Source: Pseudomonas tumuqii (GTDB lineage Bacteria > Pseudomonadota > Gammaproteobacteria > Pseudomonadales > Pseudomonadaceae). Taken from it: a DNA stretch of 64,000 nucleotides. Location: assembly GCF_013184545.1 (NCBI RefSeq), contig NZ_JAAOJA010000001.1:744001-808000 (forward strand), read 5' to 3'. The notes beneath the pieces are model-generated. The model had not been told where the DNA came from. It searched no databases and was given only the letters and a program-made list of their open reading frames with translations. Positions 10,855 through 20,175 of this stretch are shown here, in pieces. The position numbers were made by a program, and so were the translations under genes. The first letter of the stretch is position 1; every line of letters begins with the position of its first letter.

Positions 10855-10881
10855 GCCGCACGCGCAGCAGGCGCGTGCGGC
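10855..10881. repeat. Strong hairpin between hom and thrC
   Basis: GCCGCACGCGC (10855-10865) and GCGCGTGCGGC (10871-10881) form a perfect 11-bp stem with an AGCAG loop. Only a weak T run follows, so it may stabilise or process the hom-thrC mRNA rather than terminate it. Confidence 0.7.
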
Positions 10882-10924
10882 TTACCGCTTGAAGCTTGCA
10901 GCTCAAACCGAAGGTTTGCCAAAC

Positions 10925-12349
10925 ATGCGCTATATCAGTACCCGCGGCCAGGCACCGGCCCTGAATTTCGAAGACGTTCTGCTGGCTGGCCTGGCCAGTG
11001 ATGGCGGTCTCTACGTACCGGAAAACCTGCCACGCTTTACCCAGGAAGAAATTGCCTCCTGGGCCGGCTTGCCCTACCACGAGCTGGCCTTCCGGGTGAT
11101 GCGTCCGTTCGTTAGCGGCAGCATTCCGGATGCCGATTTCAAGAAGATTCTCGAGGAAACCTACGCGGCCGGCTCAGGTGGCGTGTTCGCCCACAGCGCG
11201 GTGGCGCCACTGCGTCAGCTGAACAGCAACGAGTGGGTGCTCGAACTGTTCCACGGCCCGACCCTGGCGTTCAAGGACTTCGCCCTGCAGTTGCTCGGGC
11301 GTCTGCTCGACTATGTGCTGGCCAAGCGCAACGAGCGCGTGGTGATCATGGGGGCCACCTCGGGTGACACCGGTTCGGCGGCCATCGAAGGCTGCAAGGC
11401 CTGCGACAACGTCGACATCTTCATCCTCCATCCGCACAACCGGGTGTCCGAGGTGCAGCGCCGGCAGATGACCACCATTCTCGGCGAGAACATCCACAAC
11501 ATCGCCGTTGAAGGCAACTTCGACGACTGCCAGGAGATGGTCAAGGACAGCTTCGCCGACCAGAGCTTCCTCAAGGGTACGCGGCTGGTGGCGGTCAACT
11601 CGATCAACTGGGCGCGGATCATGGCCCAGATTGTCTACTACTTCCACGCCGCCCTGCAGCTCGGTGGGCCGGCGCGCTCCATCGCCTTCTCGGTGCCGAC
11701 CGGCAACTTCGGTGACATCTTCGCCGGCTACCTGGCGCGCAACATGGGCCTGCCGATCAGCCAGCTGATCGTCGCGACCAACCGCAACGACATCCTGCAC
11801 CGCTTCATGAGCGGCAATCAGTACGTCAAGGACACGCTGCACCCGACGCTGTCGCCGTCCATGGACATCATGGTTTCGTCCAACTTCGAGCGTCTGCTGT
11901 TCGACCTGCACGGGCGCAACGGCGCCGCCATCGCCGAGCTGATGGCGACCTTCAAGCAGGGCGGCGGCTTCAGCGTCGAGGAAGACCGTTGGACCGAGGC
12001 GCGCAAGCTGTTCGATTCGTTGGCAGTCGACGACCAGGCGACCTGCGAAACCATCGCCGAGGTATTCGAGGAATCCGGCGAGCTGCTCGATCCGCACACC
12101 GCCATCGGCGTGCGTGCCGCCCGTGAATGCCGGCGCAGCCTGGCCACGCCGATGGTCATCCTGGGAACCGCGCACCCGGTGAAGTTCCCCGAGGCGGTGG
12201 AGCAGGCCGGCGTCGGCCAGTCCCCGGCGCTGCCGCCGCACCTGGCTGATCTGTTCGAGCGCGAAGAGCGTTGCACGGTGCTGGCCAATGACCTGAAAAC
12301 GGTGCAGGGTTTTGTCACCCAGCACGGCAACCGCGGCAAGCCGCTGTAA
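10925..12349 (+). CDS. thrC: Threonine synthase
   Basis: PLP enzyme converting O-phosphohomoserine to threonine. It has 474 residues with the ATG at 10925; the MRYISTRGQAPALNFEDVLLAGLASDGGLYVP opening region is characteristic of the family. The PLP lysine is in the segment PTLAFKDFALQLLG (about residues 112-125). The phosphate-binding loop is MGATSGDTGSAAIEG, and SVPTGNFGDIFAGY is also conserved. It forms an operon or close pair with hom and is followed by a strong terminator. Confidence 0.97.
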   Translation: MRYISTRGQAPALNFEDVLLAGLASDGGLYVPENLPRFTQEEIASWAGLPYHELAFRVMRPFVSGSIPDADFKKILEETYAAGSGGVFAHSAVAPLRQLNSNEWVLELFHGPTLAFKDFALQLLGRLLDYVLAKRNERVVIMGATSGDTGSAAIEGCKACDNVDIFILHPHNRVSEVQRRQMTTILGENIHNIAVEGNFDDCQEMVKDSFADQSFLKGTRLVAVNSINWARIMAQIVYYFHAALQLGGPARSIAFSVPTGNFGDIFAGYLARNMGLPISQLIVATNRNDILHRFMSGNQYVKDTLHPTLSPSMDIMVSSNFERLLFDLHGRNGAAIAELMATFKQGGGFSVEEDRWTEARKLFDSLAVDDQATCETIAEVFEESGELLDPHTAIGVRAARECRRSLATPMVILGTAHPVKFPEAVEQAGVGQSPALPPHLADLFEREERCTVLANDLKTVQGFVTQHGNRGKPL

Positions 12350-12368
12350 GGGCGCGCTCGATTGGGCC

Positions 12369-12400
12369 AAGGCCGGTCACCGCAAGGTGCCGGCCTTTTT
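12369..12400. terminator. Terminator after thrC, possibly bidirectional
   Basis: AAGGCCGG and CACC on the left pair with GGTG and CCGGCCTT on the right around a GCAA loop, with one bulged T, followed by TTT. It lies between thrC (+) and the convergent small gene at 12432-12695 (-) and could serve both. Confidence 0.85.
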
Positions 12401-12431
12401 CGTGGGTGTGAGAGCTTGGCGCGCTGCTGTC

Positions 12432-12695
12432 TCAGCCAATCAGCAGCAGGTAGGTCAAGGCCATGAGCACGATCAGGCCCAGCCAGATCAGCGCATTGAG
12501 CTTGCTGCGGGCGACTATGCCGGGGCCGCGCAGGCAAATCGGCGGGTTTTCCTCCAGGTAGCGGTTGATCCGTTGTTCGGCTTCTTGCGCGCTTATCCCC
12601 TGGCGGGCCTGGAGCAGTTCGATGGCCTCCTCGCGCCTGTCCTGCTGCAAAACCAGCAGCACATCCTCGGGGAGTGCGGGTTCATCGGCACGCAT
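12432..12695 (-). CDS. Small membrane-anchored hypothetical protein
   Basis: An 87-residue protein with an acidic helical N-terminal part and one C-terminal transmembrane helix (about residues 67-86, ending YLLLIG). Residues 23-45 (EAIELLQARQGISAQEAEQRINRYL) resemble the C-terminal helical motif of ribosomal L7/L12-like domains seen in small conserved pseudomonad proteins. It follows the CoA-transferase gene by 20 bases on the same strand, so they may be cotranscribed. Function unknown. Confidence 0.7.
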   Translation of the reverse strand: MRADEPALPEDVLLVLQQDRREEAIELLQARQGISAQEAEQRINRYLEENPPICLRGPGIVARSKLNALIWLGLIVLMALTYLLLIG

Positions 12696-12715
12696 GGCGC
12701 TGCTCCTGGTCGGAC

Positions 12716-13915
12716 TCAGATGGCGCCGTTGCGGCGCAGTTCGGCAATCGCCTCACTTGAATAGCCTAGCGCAGCGAGCACCGGCTCGGTGTGTTCGCCC
12801 AGTTGCGGGCCGGTCCACTCGACGCCACCCGGGGTGTCCGACAGCTTGGGCACGATGCCGGGCATCTTGAACGGCTTGCCGTCCGGCAGCTTGGCGCTGA
12901 GGAGCATCTCGCGGGCGAGGTATTGCGGGTCGCCGAACATGTCCTCGGCGCTGAAGATGCGGCTGGCCGGCACCTCGGCCTGGTTCAGGGTGGCCAGCAC
13001 TTGCTCCAGCGGCAGCGCGCCAACCCAGCGGTCGATCACCCCATACAGCTCGTCGCGCCGTGCGTCGCGGCCATCGTTGCTGGCCAGGGCCGGGTCATCG
13101 GCCAGGTCGTGGCGGTTGATGGCCTGCATGAAGCGCTTGAAGATCGCATCGCCGTTGGCGCCGATCTGGATGTGCCTGCCGTCGCCGCTGGTATGGATCG
13201 AGGACGGGGTGATGCCGGGCATGATATTGCCGCTGCGCTCGCGGATGAAGCCGAACACGTCGAACTCCGGCACCATGCTTTCCATCATGGCGAAGATCGC
13301 CTCGTACAGCGCCACGTCGACCACCTGACCCTGGCCGCCGTTGACCTCGCGATGGCGCAGCGCCATCAGCGCACCGATCACGCCCCACAGGGCGGCAATC
13401 GAATCGCCGATGGAAATCCCGGTGCGCACCGGCGGGCGGTCCTCGAAGCCGGTGATATAGCGCAGCCCGCCCATGGCTTCGCCCACCGCACCGAAGCCCG
13501 GCTGATCCTTCATCGGGCCCGTCTGGCCAAAGCCGGACAGGCGCACCATCACCAGTTTCGGGTTGAGTTCGTGCAATACCTCCCAGCCCAGGCCGAGCTT
13601 TTCCAGCACCCCGGGGCGGAAGTTCTCGATCAGGATGTCGGCGCCTTCCAGCAGCTTCTTTAGCACCTCAAGCCCTTGCGCATGCTTGAGGTTGAGGGTA
13701 ATCGAGCGCTTGTTGCGCGCCTGCACGAACCACCACAGCGAGGTGCCTTCGTAGAGCTTGCGCCACTTGCGCAGCGGGTCGCCGCCATCCGGCGATTCGA
13801 CCTTGATCACCTCGGCACCGAATTCGGCGCAGATGCGCGCAGCGAAGGGGCCGGCGATCAGGCTGCCGAGTTCGATCACTTTGAGGCCGGCGAGGGGTTT
13901 GCTGGGCAGGCTCAT
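12716..13915 (-). CDS. CaiB/BaiF family CoA-transferase
   Basis: Class III CoA-transferase of 399 residues that moves CoA between carboxylic acids; the substrate cannot be named from sequence. The family is clear from the opening GLKVIELGSLIAGPFAARICAEFGAEVIKVE, from ARNKRSITLNLKHAQG, and from the catalytic region LIENFRPGVLEKLGLG with the SGFGQTGP motif. It is the first gene of a likely two-gene unit with the small membrane protein. It is divergent from yaeQ across 98 bases. Succinyl-CoA or formyl-CoA dependent members look alike at this level. Confidence 0.9.
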   Translation of the reverse strand: MSLPSKPLAGLKVIELGSLIAGPFAARICAEFGAEVIKVESPDGGDPLRKWRKLYEGTSLWWFVQARNKRSITLNLKHAQGLEVLKKLLEGADILIENFRPGVLEKLGLGWEVLHELNPKLVMVRLSGFGQTGPMKDQPGFGAVGEAMGGLRYITGFEDRPPVRTGISIGDSIAALWGVIGALMALRHREVNGGQGQVVDVALYEAIFAMMESMVPEFDVFGFIRERSGNIMPGITPSSIHTSGDGRHIQIGANGDAIFKRFMQAINRHDLADDPALASNDGRDARRDELYGVIDRWVGALPLEQVLATLNQAEVPASRIFSAEDMFGDPQYLAREMLLSAKLPDGKPFKMPGIVPKLSDTPGGVEWTGPQLGEHTEPVLAALGYSSEAIAELRRNGAI

Positions 13916-14013
13916 AAGGCGTCCATCTATCTGGGGATGGTCGCGACTCTAACGTGAGTGGGGTGGCATCGGGTAGACTTGCCAGCTTATTTGCCCAGTC
14001 AAGAAGCCCGCCC

Positions 14014-14553
14014 ATGGCCCTGCCGTCCACCACCTACAAAATCGAGCTGAACCTCACCGATATCGATCGCAGCATCTATCAAAACCTGCGCTTTACCGTG
14101 GCCAAGCATCCGTCGGAGACTGAAGAGCGCCTGGCCGCGCGACTGATCGCCTATGCGCTGTTCTATGACGAGCAGTTGGCCTTCGGCCGCGGCCTGTCGG
14201 ATGTCGATGAGCCGGCGCTGTGGGAAAAGAGCCTGGATGGTCGGGTGCTGCATTGGATCGAAGTCGGCCAGCCCGACAGCGATCGCATCACCTGGTGCTC
14301 GCGGCGTACCGAGAAGTTCAGCCTGGTGGCCTACGGCAACCTGCGCGTCTGGCAGACCAAGGTGCTCGACCCGGTGCGCAGCCTGAAGAATATCAATGTG
14401 GTGGCGCTGGACCAGGAAGCGCTGGCCAGCCTGGCCCTCGACCTGCCGCGCTCGCTGAACTGGAGCGTGATGATCAGCGACGGTGAGTTGTTCGTCACCG
14501 ACGAGCGTGGTCAGCATGAAGTGCCGATCGAGTGGCTGATCGGCCAGCGCTGA
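14014..14553 (+). CDS. yaeQ: YaeQ family protein
   Basis: A 179-residue conserved protein of the YaeQ family, with a restriction-endonuclease-like (PD-(D/E)XK) fold known from structures and no settled role. Diagnostic segments are YKIELNLTDIDR near the N-terminus, LIAYALFYDEQLAFGRGLSDVDEPALW, and HWIEVGQPDSDRI, which holds candidate acidic residues. The ATG at 14014 was preferred over the longer open frame because it gives the family-standard start. P. aeruginosa has the same gene near recJ. Confidence 0.9.
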   Translation: MALPSTTYKIELNLTDIDRSIYQNLRFTVAKHPSETEERLAARLIAYALFYDEQLAFGRGLSDVDEPALWEKSLDGRVLHWIEVGQPDSDRITWCSRRTEKFSLVAYGNLRVWQTKVLDPVRSLKNINVVALDQEALASLALDLPRSLNWSVMISDGELFVTDERGQHEVPIEWLIGQR

Positions 14554-14574
14554 GCCTTTATGCAGGAGCCAGCG

Positions 14575-14627
14575 TAGGGCGGGTGCAACCCGCCAAGCAA
14601 GGAACCCGGCGGGTTGCACCCGCCCTA
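14575..14627. repeat. REP-like inverted repeat between yaeQ and recJ
   Basis: The 20-base arm at 14575-14594 (TAGGGCGGGTGCAACCCGCC) has an exact reverse complement at 14608-14627, with a 13-base spacer. Elements of this type are widespread between genes in Pseudomonas. It could also act as a terminator for yaeQ, since an A-rich run follows on the plus strand. Confidence 0.85.
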
Positions 14628-14644
14628 GACAAAAAAGAATGAAC

Positions 14645-16357
14645 ATGCGCATCGAAGCCCGCCCGCTACCCGCCATCCTGCCCGACCTGGGTAATCTGCC
14701 GCCGCTGTTGACCCGTCTGTATGCCGCCCGTGGCGTGCAGTCGCTGGTCGAACTGGACAAGGGCCTGGCGCGTTTGCTGCCCTATCAGCAGCTCAAGGGC
14801 ATCGAGGCGGCGGTCGAGCTGCTGGTGCGGGCCCTGGAGCAAGGCCAGCGCATGCTGATCGTCGGCGACTTCGACGCCGATGGCGCCACCGCCAGCACGG
14901 TTGGCATGCTCGGTTTGCGCATGCTTGGCGCGGCCCATGTCGACTACCTGGTACCGAACCGTTTCGAGTATGGCTACGGCCTGACCCCGGAAATCGTCGC
15001 GGTGGCGCTGCAGCGCCAGCCGCAGTTGCTGATCACCGTGGACAACGGCATCTCCAGTGTCGAGGGCGTGGCGGCGGCCAAGGCGGCGGGGCTGATGGTG
15101 CTGGTCACCGATCACCACTTGCCGGGGGCCGAGCTGCCGGCGGCGGATGCCATCGTCAATCCCAACCAGCAGGGCTGCGGGTTCCCGAGCAAGGCGCTGG
15201 CCGGGGTCGGGGTGATTTTCTATGTGCTGCTGGCGCTGCGCGCGCGGCTGCGCGAGCTGAACTGGTTCAGTCCGCAGCGGCCGGAGCCGAACCTGGCCGA
15301 GCTGCTCGACCTGGTGGCGCTGGGCAGCGTCGCCGACGTGGTGCCGCTGGACGCCAACAACCGCATTCTGGTCCATCAGGGCCTGGCGCGGATTCGCGCC
15401 GGCCGGGCGCGGCCGGGCCTGCGCGCGATTCTCGAGGTGGCCGGGCGGCAGCCGGAACGCATCACCTCCACCGACCTGGGCTTTATCCTCGGCCCGCGCC
15501 TGAATGCGGCCGGGCGTCTGGACGACATGAGCCTGGGTATCGAATGCCTGCTTTGCGAAGACCAGGCCCTGGCCCGCGACATGGCGGTGGAGCTGGATCA
15601 GCTCAACCAGGACCGCAAGGCCATCGAGCAGGGCATGCAGCGCGAGGCATTGGCCCAGCTCAAGGATCTGCCGCTGGAAGACATGCCGTTCGGTCTGTGC
15701 CTGTTCGAGGCGGATTGGCACCAGGGCGTCATCGGCATTCTCGCCTCGCGCATGAAGGAGCGTTACCACCGACCGACCATCGCCTTTGCCGATGCCGGCG
15801 ACGGCGTGCTCAAAGGGTCGGCGCGTTCGGTGCCGGGCTTTCATATCCGTGATGCGCTGGATGCCGTCGCGGCTCGGCATCCGCAGCTGATCAGCAAGTT
15901 CGGCGGGCATGCCATGGCGGCGGGGCTGTCGCTGCCCGAAGCCAACTTCGGTGCCTTTGCCGCCGCCTTCGATGCCGAGGTGCGGCGCCAGCTTTGCGAA
16001 GACGACCTGACCGGGCGCTTGCTCTCCGATGGCGCCCTGTCGGTCGAAGAGTTTCACCTGCCCCTGGCCAAGGAGCTGCGCAATGCCGGCCCCTGGGGTC
16101 AGCACTTCCCCGAGCCGTTGTTCCATGGGCTGTTCCAGGTGGTGCAGCAGCGCCTGGTCGGCGACAAGCACCTCAAGCTGGTGTTGAAGACCGAGTGCGG
16201 CGGGCAGACCCTGGACGGCATCGCCTTCAATATCGACCGCGAGATCTGGCCCAATCCCACCGTGCGCTGGGTCGAGCTGGCCTACAAGCTGGACGTCAAC
16301 GAGTACCGCGGTCGGGAAAGCGTGCAATTGATGGTGGCGCACCTGGCGCCACGCTGA
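14645..16357 (+). CDS. recJ: Single-stranded-DNA-specific exonuclease RecJ
   Basis: 5'-3' ssDNA exonuclease used in RecF-pathway recombination, mismatch repair and base excision repair. It has 570 residues. DHH-family motifs are visible: IVGDFDADGATAS (motif I, about residues 72-84), TVDNGISSVEG, VTDHHLPG (the DHH motif), and LVALGSVADVVPL. The DHHA1 region with SKFGGHAMAAGLSLPE follows. Two in-frame ATGs are close together at 14639 and 14645; the second gives the usual MRIEARPLP start. It is convergent with the LapG-like gene, 8 bases apart. Confidence 0.95.
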   Translation: MRIEARPLPAILPDLGNLPPLLTRLYAARGVQSLVELDKGLARLLPYQQLKGIEAAVELLVRALEQGQRMLIVGDFDADGATASTVGMLGLRMLGAAHVDYLVPNRFEYGYGLTPEIVAVALQRQPQLLITVDNGISSVEGVAAAKAAGLMVLVTDHHLPGAELPAADAIVNPNQQGCGFPSKALAGVGVIFYVLLALRARLRELNWFSPQRPEPNLAELLDLVALGSVADVVPLDANNRILVHQGLARIRAGRARPGLRAILEVAGRQPERITSTDLGFILGPRLNAAGRLDDMSLGIECLLCEDQALARDMAVELDQLNQDRKAIEQGMQREALAQLKDLPLEDMPFGLCLFEADWHQGVIGILASRMKERYHRPTIAFADAGDGVLKGSARSVPGFHIRDALDAVAARHPQLISKFGGHAMAAGLSLPEANFGAFAAAFDAEVRRQLCEDDLTGRLLSDGALSVEEFHLPLAKELRNAGPWGQHFPEPLFHGLFQVVQQRLVGDKHLKLVLKTECGGQTLDGIAFNIDREIWPNPTVRWVELAYKLDVNEYRGRESVQLMVAHLAPR

Positions 16358-16365
16358 GGTGTCGC

Positions 16366-17034
16366 TCAGCCCTGGTTGGCCTGCTGGCGCCGCTCATCGG
16401 CGAGGACGCGCTCGCTGACATCGCTCCAGCGCGAGAGCAGTTGCGGCGATTGTGCGGATTTCTGCTGCGGCGCTTTGGCCAGGAAGATCCCGTGGTTGTT
16501 GAAGGCATACACCGGCAGCAGGTCGCGGCGTTCCGTGGCCGGCTTGATCCGCGGCTCGAGGTTGTCGAGGATCAGCGGCTGTTCCGTCTGGCTCGGGTAG
16601 TAGGCCAGGACCATGTGCGCCTGATTGAGCGACAGGGCCTTGACGAAGGTCAGGCGCAGCTTCTCGCTGGGGACGCCCATCTGCACCAGGCTGAAATACT
16701 TGCCGATGGCGAAGTCTTCGCAATCGCCGCGGCCGCGCGATAGCGTCTCCAGCGGCGTCGCCCAGTAATCGTCCACGCCCCAGATCTGGCGATCCGTGCC
16801 GTAGCTCACCGAGCGATTGATGAAGTCGTTGGCCGCCTGCAGTTTGCTGCGCTCGTCCAGGCTGCCGCTCTGCTCGATCAGGCCGCGCCAGCTGGTCAGG
16901 CGGGCTTGCTCGATGGCCTGCCCCAGGGAACTCTCGGGCCGCAGTTGGGCATTGCCGGGGGTGCAGGCCATGGCCAGCAGGATGGCCAGGGTCGCGGTCA
17001 GGATGGGGTTGCGGGCGGCTGCAGGTCGGGACAT
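16366..17034 (-). CDS. Transglutaminase-like cysteine protease, LapG type
   Basis: A periplasmic protease of the BTLCP family, whose known member LapG cleaves surface adhesins such as LapA to release biofilm cells. With the ATG at 17034 it has 222 residues and a signal peptide (about 1-29). The catalytic triad appears as Cys in RGDCEDFAIGK, His in LNQAHMVL and Asp in LILDNLEP. The frame is open upstream to 17133, giving a 255-residue alternative without an obvious signal at its start. Its usual partner LapD, a c-di-GMP receptor, is not adjacent. Confidence 0.85.
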   Translation of the reverse strand: MSRPAAARNPILTATLAILLAMACTPGNAQLRPESSLGQAIEQARLTSWRGLIEQSGSLDERSKLQAANDFINRSVSYGTDRQIWGVDDYWATPLETLSRGRGDCEDFAIGKYFSLVQMGVPSEKLRLTFVKALSLNQAHMVLAYYPSQTEQPLILDNLEPRIKPATERRDLLPVYAFNNHGIFLAKAPQQKSAQSPQLLSRWSDVSERVLADERRQQANQG

Positions 17035-17251
17035 TGTCGGGGCTGTCTGCGCTGGACGATTGAGCCTTCCATAGCCTGACTCGAGTTCTACTCGGATTGA
17101 CGCCATCCTACCGACGTCAATTAGTAAGCGCATAGAGGCGGGGTGTGATGCAAAACACTATTTGTGGATTTTCCCCCGAGTAACCGACCAACTGCATGGC
17201 GCTGGTGACGGGCCCCTGTTGCGGGGGCAGGATGCGGCTGTGCACATGGCG

Positions 17252-17271
17252 CCGCCGGTTCGAACCGGCGG
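17252..17271. repeat. Perfect 20-base palindrome
   Basis: CCGCCGGTTC is followed without spacer by its reverse complement GAACCGGCGG. It lies 10 bases downstream of the stop of the minus-strand SnoaL-like gene. No T run follows on either strand, so it is not a classic terminator. Confidence 0.6.
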
Positions 17272-17281
17272 TGCGCAGGCC

Positions 17282-17758
17282 TTACCACCCCAGCTGCTTG
17301 TTGAAGCCGAGGGCGTCGTAGTAGTCGCCCTGGTAGGCGATCTTGCCGTCCTTGATGCGGATGAAACTGACCCCTTCGAAGCTCAATGGCTTGCCGGTGG
17401 CCGGGGTGTCCGGGCCCCAGGCGCCGCTGTTGGTGCCGCTGAACGTCCACTGGAAGGCGATGCCGTCGGGGCCGACGATCGGTGCGCTGGTCATCTTCCA
17501 GGTCAGGTCCGGCACCGCGGTGATGAACACCCTGATCACATTGTCGCGCGCCGCCGCCTTGCCATTCTGCGGGGTGCCGACGGTGGCGTCGAAGTACACC
17601 GCGTCCTCGGCCAGGAAGGTCGCGGCCTGCTCGGCGTCATGGGCGTTCCAGGCGGCCATGTAACCGTCGACGATGGCCTTGGCGTCGTCTGCGGCCTGAA
17701 CCAGCCCGGCGGCGGCGAACAGCATGAACAAACTGATACTGCGCAGTGCGGTTTTCAT
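17282..17758 (-). CDS. Exported SnoaL/NTF2-like protein
   Basis: A 158-residue protein with a signal peptide (about 1-22, MKTALRSISLFMLFAAAGLVQA) followed by one SnoaL-like domain: a helical start KAIVDGYMAAWNAHDAEQAATFLAEDAVYFDA, then FQWTFSGTNSG and ISFIRI-type strands (EGVSFIRIKDGKIAYQGDYYD). Such domains bind small hydrophobic ligands or act as isomerase-like enzymes; no ligand can be named. The ATG at 17758 gives the signal peptide. It lies just downstream of a REP element after the aldehyde dehydrogenase operon. Confidence 0.75.
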   Translation of the reverse strand: MKTALRSISLFMLFAAAGLVQAADDAKAIVDGYMAAWNAHDAEQAATFLAEDAVYFDATVGTPQNGKAAARDNVIRVFITAVPDLTWKMTSAPIVGPDGIAFQWTFSGTNSGAWGPDTPATGKPLSFEGVSFIRIKDGKIAYQGDYYDALGFNKQLGW

Positions 17759-17787
17759 TCTGATTGCTCCTGATGCGGGTTGTTGTT

Positions 17788-17860
17788 CGTAGGAGCCAGC
17801 TTGCTGGCGATCATCGCTGTGGATCGCCAGCAAGGACTAGGCGTCCCCTGGCTCCTACGT
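17788..17860. repeat. REP element, damaged copy (GTAGGAGCCAGC family)
   Basis: The left arm CGTAGGAGCCAGCTTGCTGG and onwards (17788-17812) is matched by GATCGCCAGCAAGG and CTGGCTCCTACG on the right. A 12-base insertion (ACTAGGCGTCCC) interrupts the right arm. The intact relative is at 22311-22383. Confidence 0.85.
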
Positions 17861-17874
17861 TTAGAACGTAACGC

Positions 17875-19299
17875 TCAATGCTTAAACATCACGTGGCGCA
17901 CGGCGGTGTAGTCCTCCAGCCCATACATCGACAGGTCCTTGCCGTAGCCGGACAGCTTGAGGCCGCCGTGGGGCATTTCGCTGACCAGCATGAAGTGGGT
18001 GTTGACCCAGGTGCAGCCGTACTGCAGGCGTGCGGCGAGGCGGTGGGCACGGCCGACGTCGCTGGTCCACACCGAGGAGGCCAGGCCGTAGTCGGAGTCG
18101 TTGGCCCAGGCCAGCGCCTGGGCTTCGTCGTCGAACGGGGTGACCGAGACCACCGGGCCGAACACTTCGCGGCGGACGATCTCGTCGCTTTGCCGGGCGC
18201 CGGCCAGCACCGTGGGCAGGAAGAAGAAGCCGTCACCGGCAGGCGCCTTGCCGCCGGTGACCACTTCGATATGCGCCTGGGCGCTGGCCCGCTCGACGAA
18301 ACCGGCCACGCGCTGGCGGTGCTCGGCGGTGATCAGCGGGCCCAGCTCGGTGCTGGCGTCGCCCTGGGTGCCGTGCTTGATCGAGCCGACGGCGGCGCCC
18401 AACTCGGCGACGAACTTCTCGTAGATGCCTTTCTGCGCATAGATGCGGCAGGCGGCGGTGCAGTCCTGGCCGGCGTTATAGAAGCCGAAGGTGCGGATGC
18501 CTTCCACCGCCGCGGCGATGTCGGCGTCGTCGAAGATCAGCACCGGCGCCTTGCCGCCCAGCTCCATGTGCAGGCGCTTCACCGAGGCGGCGCTGCTGGC
18601 GATGATGTTCGAGCCGGTGGCCACCGAGCCGGTCAGCGACACCATGCGCACCTTGGGGTGCCTCACCAGCGGGCTGCCGACGCTGGCGCCGCGGCCGAAG
18701 ACGATATTGACCACCCCGGCGGGGAACAGCTCGGCGAGGAACTCGGCCAGCTTCAGCGCGGTCAGCGGGGTCTGCTCGGACGGCTTGAGCACCACGGTGT
18801 TGCCGGCGGCCAGGGCCGGGGCGAGCTTCCAGGCGGCCATCATCAGCGGGTAGTTCCAGGGCGCGATCGAGGCCACCACGCCGATCGGATCGCGGCGAAT
18901 CATCGAGGTGTGGCCCGCCAGGTACTCGCCGGCAGCGCTGCCGCTCAGGCAACGGCTGGCGCCGGCGAAGAAGCGGAACACATCGGCGATGGCCGGGATC
19001 TCATCGTTGAGTGCGGCGGCGTAGGGTTTGCCGCAGTTGTCCGACTCCAGCTTGGCCAACTCCTCGGCATGCGCCTCGATCTTGTCGGCCAGGCGCAGCA
19101 GCAACAGCGCACGGTCTTTCGGCGCGGTCTGCGACCAGCCGGCGAAGGCGGCGTCGGCGGCGCGCACGGCCGCGTCGACCTGCTCGGCGCTGGCCTCGTT
19201 GATATGCAGCAGCGGCGCGCCTAGGGCCGGATTGAGGACTGCCAGGCTGGCACCTTCACCGGCGACCAGTTGGCCATTGATCAGCAGTTTGCTTTGCAT
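17875..19299 (-). CDS. Aldehyde dehydrogenase, gamma-aminobutyraldehyde type
   Basis: NAD(P)-dependent aldehyde dehydrogenase of 474 residues, likely oxidising 4-aminobutyraldehyde or a related amino-aldehyde to GABA in putrescine breakdown. Landmarks: [29 protein letters not shown] (cofactor-binding region), SLTGSVATG, the general-base MELGGKAP, and the catalytic Cys in [14 protein letters not shown]. It is the last gene of the transporter operon, in the place of patD/ydcW in the E. coli ydcSTUV-ydcW operon, 66 bases after the second permease. A paralogue lies at the other end of the operon. Substrate assignment comes from context and resemblance. Confidence 0.85.
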   Translation of the reverse strand: MQSKLLINGQLVAGEGASLAVLNPALGAPLLHINEASAEQVDAAVRAADAAFAGWSQTAPKDRALLLLRLADKIEAHAEELAKLESDNCGKPYAAALNDEIPAIADVFRFFAGASRCLSGSAAGEYLAGHTSMIRRDPIGVVASIAPWNYPLMMAAWKLAPALAAGNTVVLKPSEQTPLTALKLAEFLAELFPAGVVNIVFGRGASVGSPLVRHPKVRMVSLTGSVATGSNIIASSAASVKRLHMELGGKAPVLIFDDADIAAAVEGIRTFGFYNAGQDCTAACRIYAQKGIYEKFVAELGAAVGSIKHGTQGDASTELGPLITAEHRQRVAGFVERASAQAHIEVVTGGKAPAGDGFFFLPTVLAGARQSDEIVRREVFGPVVSVTPFDDEAQALAWANDSDYGLASSVWTSDVGRAHRLAARLQYGCTWVNTHFMLVSEMPHGGLKLSGYGKDLSMYGLEDYTAVRHVMFKH

Positions 19300-19365
19300 T
19301 GCGAAATCCTCTGGTTAGGCTTTCCACGAAAATTATTTGGGCTGCCCAGGTACACAAGCCCTGAG

Positions 19366-20175
19366 CTATTTGCCGCCGCTGCCGGCCACGCTTTCACCGC
19401 CCCTGGTCAGGTAATAGGCGCCGAGGATCGGCAGCATGGTCACCAGCATCACCAGCATCGCCACCACGTTGGTCACCGGCACGTCGCGCGGCCGACTCAA
19501 CTGGTTGAGCAGCCACAGCGGCAGGGTGCGTTCGTGACCGGCGGTGAAGGTGGTGACGATGATCTCGTCGAACGACAGGGCGAACGCCAGCATGCCGCCG
19601 GCCAGCAGGGCCGAGCCGAGGTTGGGCAGGATGATGTAGCGGAAGGTCTGCCAGCCGTCGGCGCCGAGGTCCATCGAGGCTTCGATCAGGCTGTACGAGG
19701 TGCGCCGGAAGCGCGCGATCACGTTGTTGTAGACGATCACCACGCAGAAGGTCGCGTGGCCGACGACGATGGTGAACATGCCCGGCTCGATGCCCAGGGT
19801 CTTGAACGCGGCGAGCAGGGCCAGGCCGGTCACGATGCCGGGCAGGGCGATCGGCAGGATCAGCATCAGCGAGATGCCTTCCTTGCCGAAGAAGTCGCGG
19901 CGGTACAGTGCGGCGGCCGCCAGGGTGCCGAGGAGCATGGCGATGGCAGTGGCCAGGCAGGCGACCTGCGCCGACAGGGTGATCGCTTCGAGCACGTCCG
20001 GGCGCGCCAGGGCCACGCTGAACCAGTTCAGGGTGAAGCCCCGCGGCGGAAAGCTGAAGCCCGCGCTCTCGGTGTTGAAGGCGTAGATGAAGATGATCAG
20101 GATCGGGAAGTGGAGGAACACCAGTCCGCCCCAGGCCGCCAGCTTCAGGCCCCAGGATGAAGAGTCAGAGTGCAT
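19366..20175 (-). CDS. ydcV: ABC transporter permease, YdcV/PotC type
   Basis: Inner-membrane permease of 269 residues with about six transmembrane helices. The family EAA loop is visible as [26 protein letters not shown] (about residues 165-190). It pairs with the adjacent YdcU-type permease for import of polyamine-like substrates. Its start overlaps the end of the upstream permease gene by 11 bases, showing tight coupling. In the E. coli ydcSTUV operon the gene occupies the same position. Confidence 0.9.
   Translation of the reverse strand: MHSDSSSWGLKLAAWGGLVFLHFPILIIFIYAFNTESAGFSFPPRGFTLNWFSVALARPDVLEAITLSAQVACLATAIAMLLGTLAAAALYRRDFFGKEGISLMLILPIALPGIVTGLALLAAFKTLGIEPGMFTIVVGHATFCVVIVYNNVIARFRRTSYSLIEASMDLGADGWQTFRYIILPNLGSALLAGGMLAFALSFDEIIVTTFTAGHERTLPLWLLNQLSRPRDVPVTNVVAMLVMLVTMLPILGAYYLTRGGESVAGSGGK

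Noticed and set aside
14666..16342. A 558-codon open frame antisense to recJ
   Set aside because: recJ motifs on the other strand are unmistakable; this is a shadow frame.
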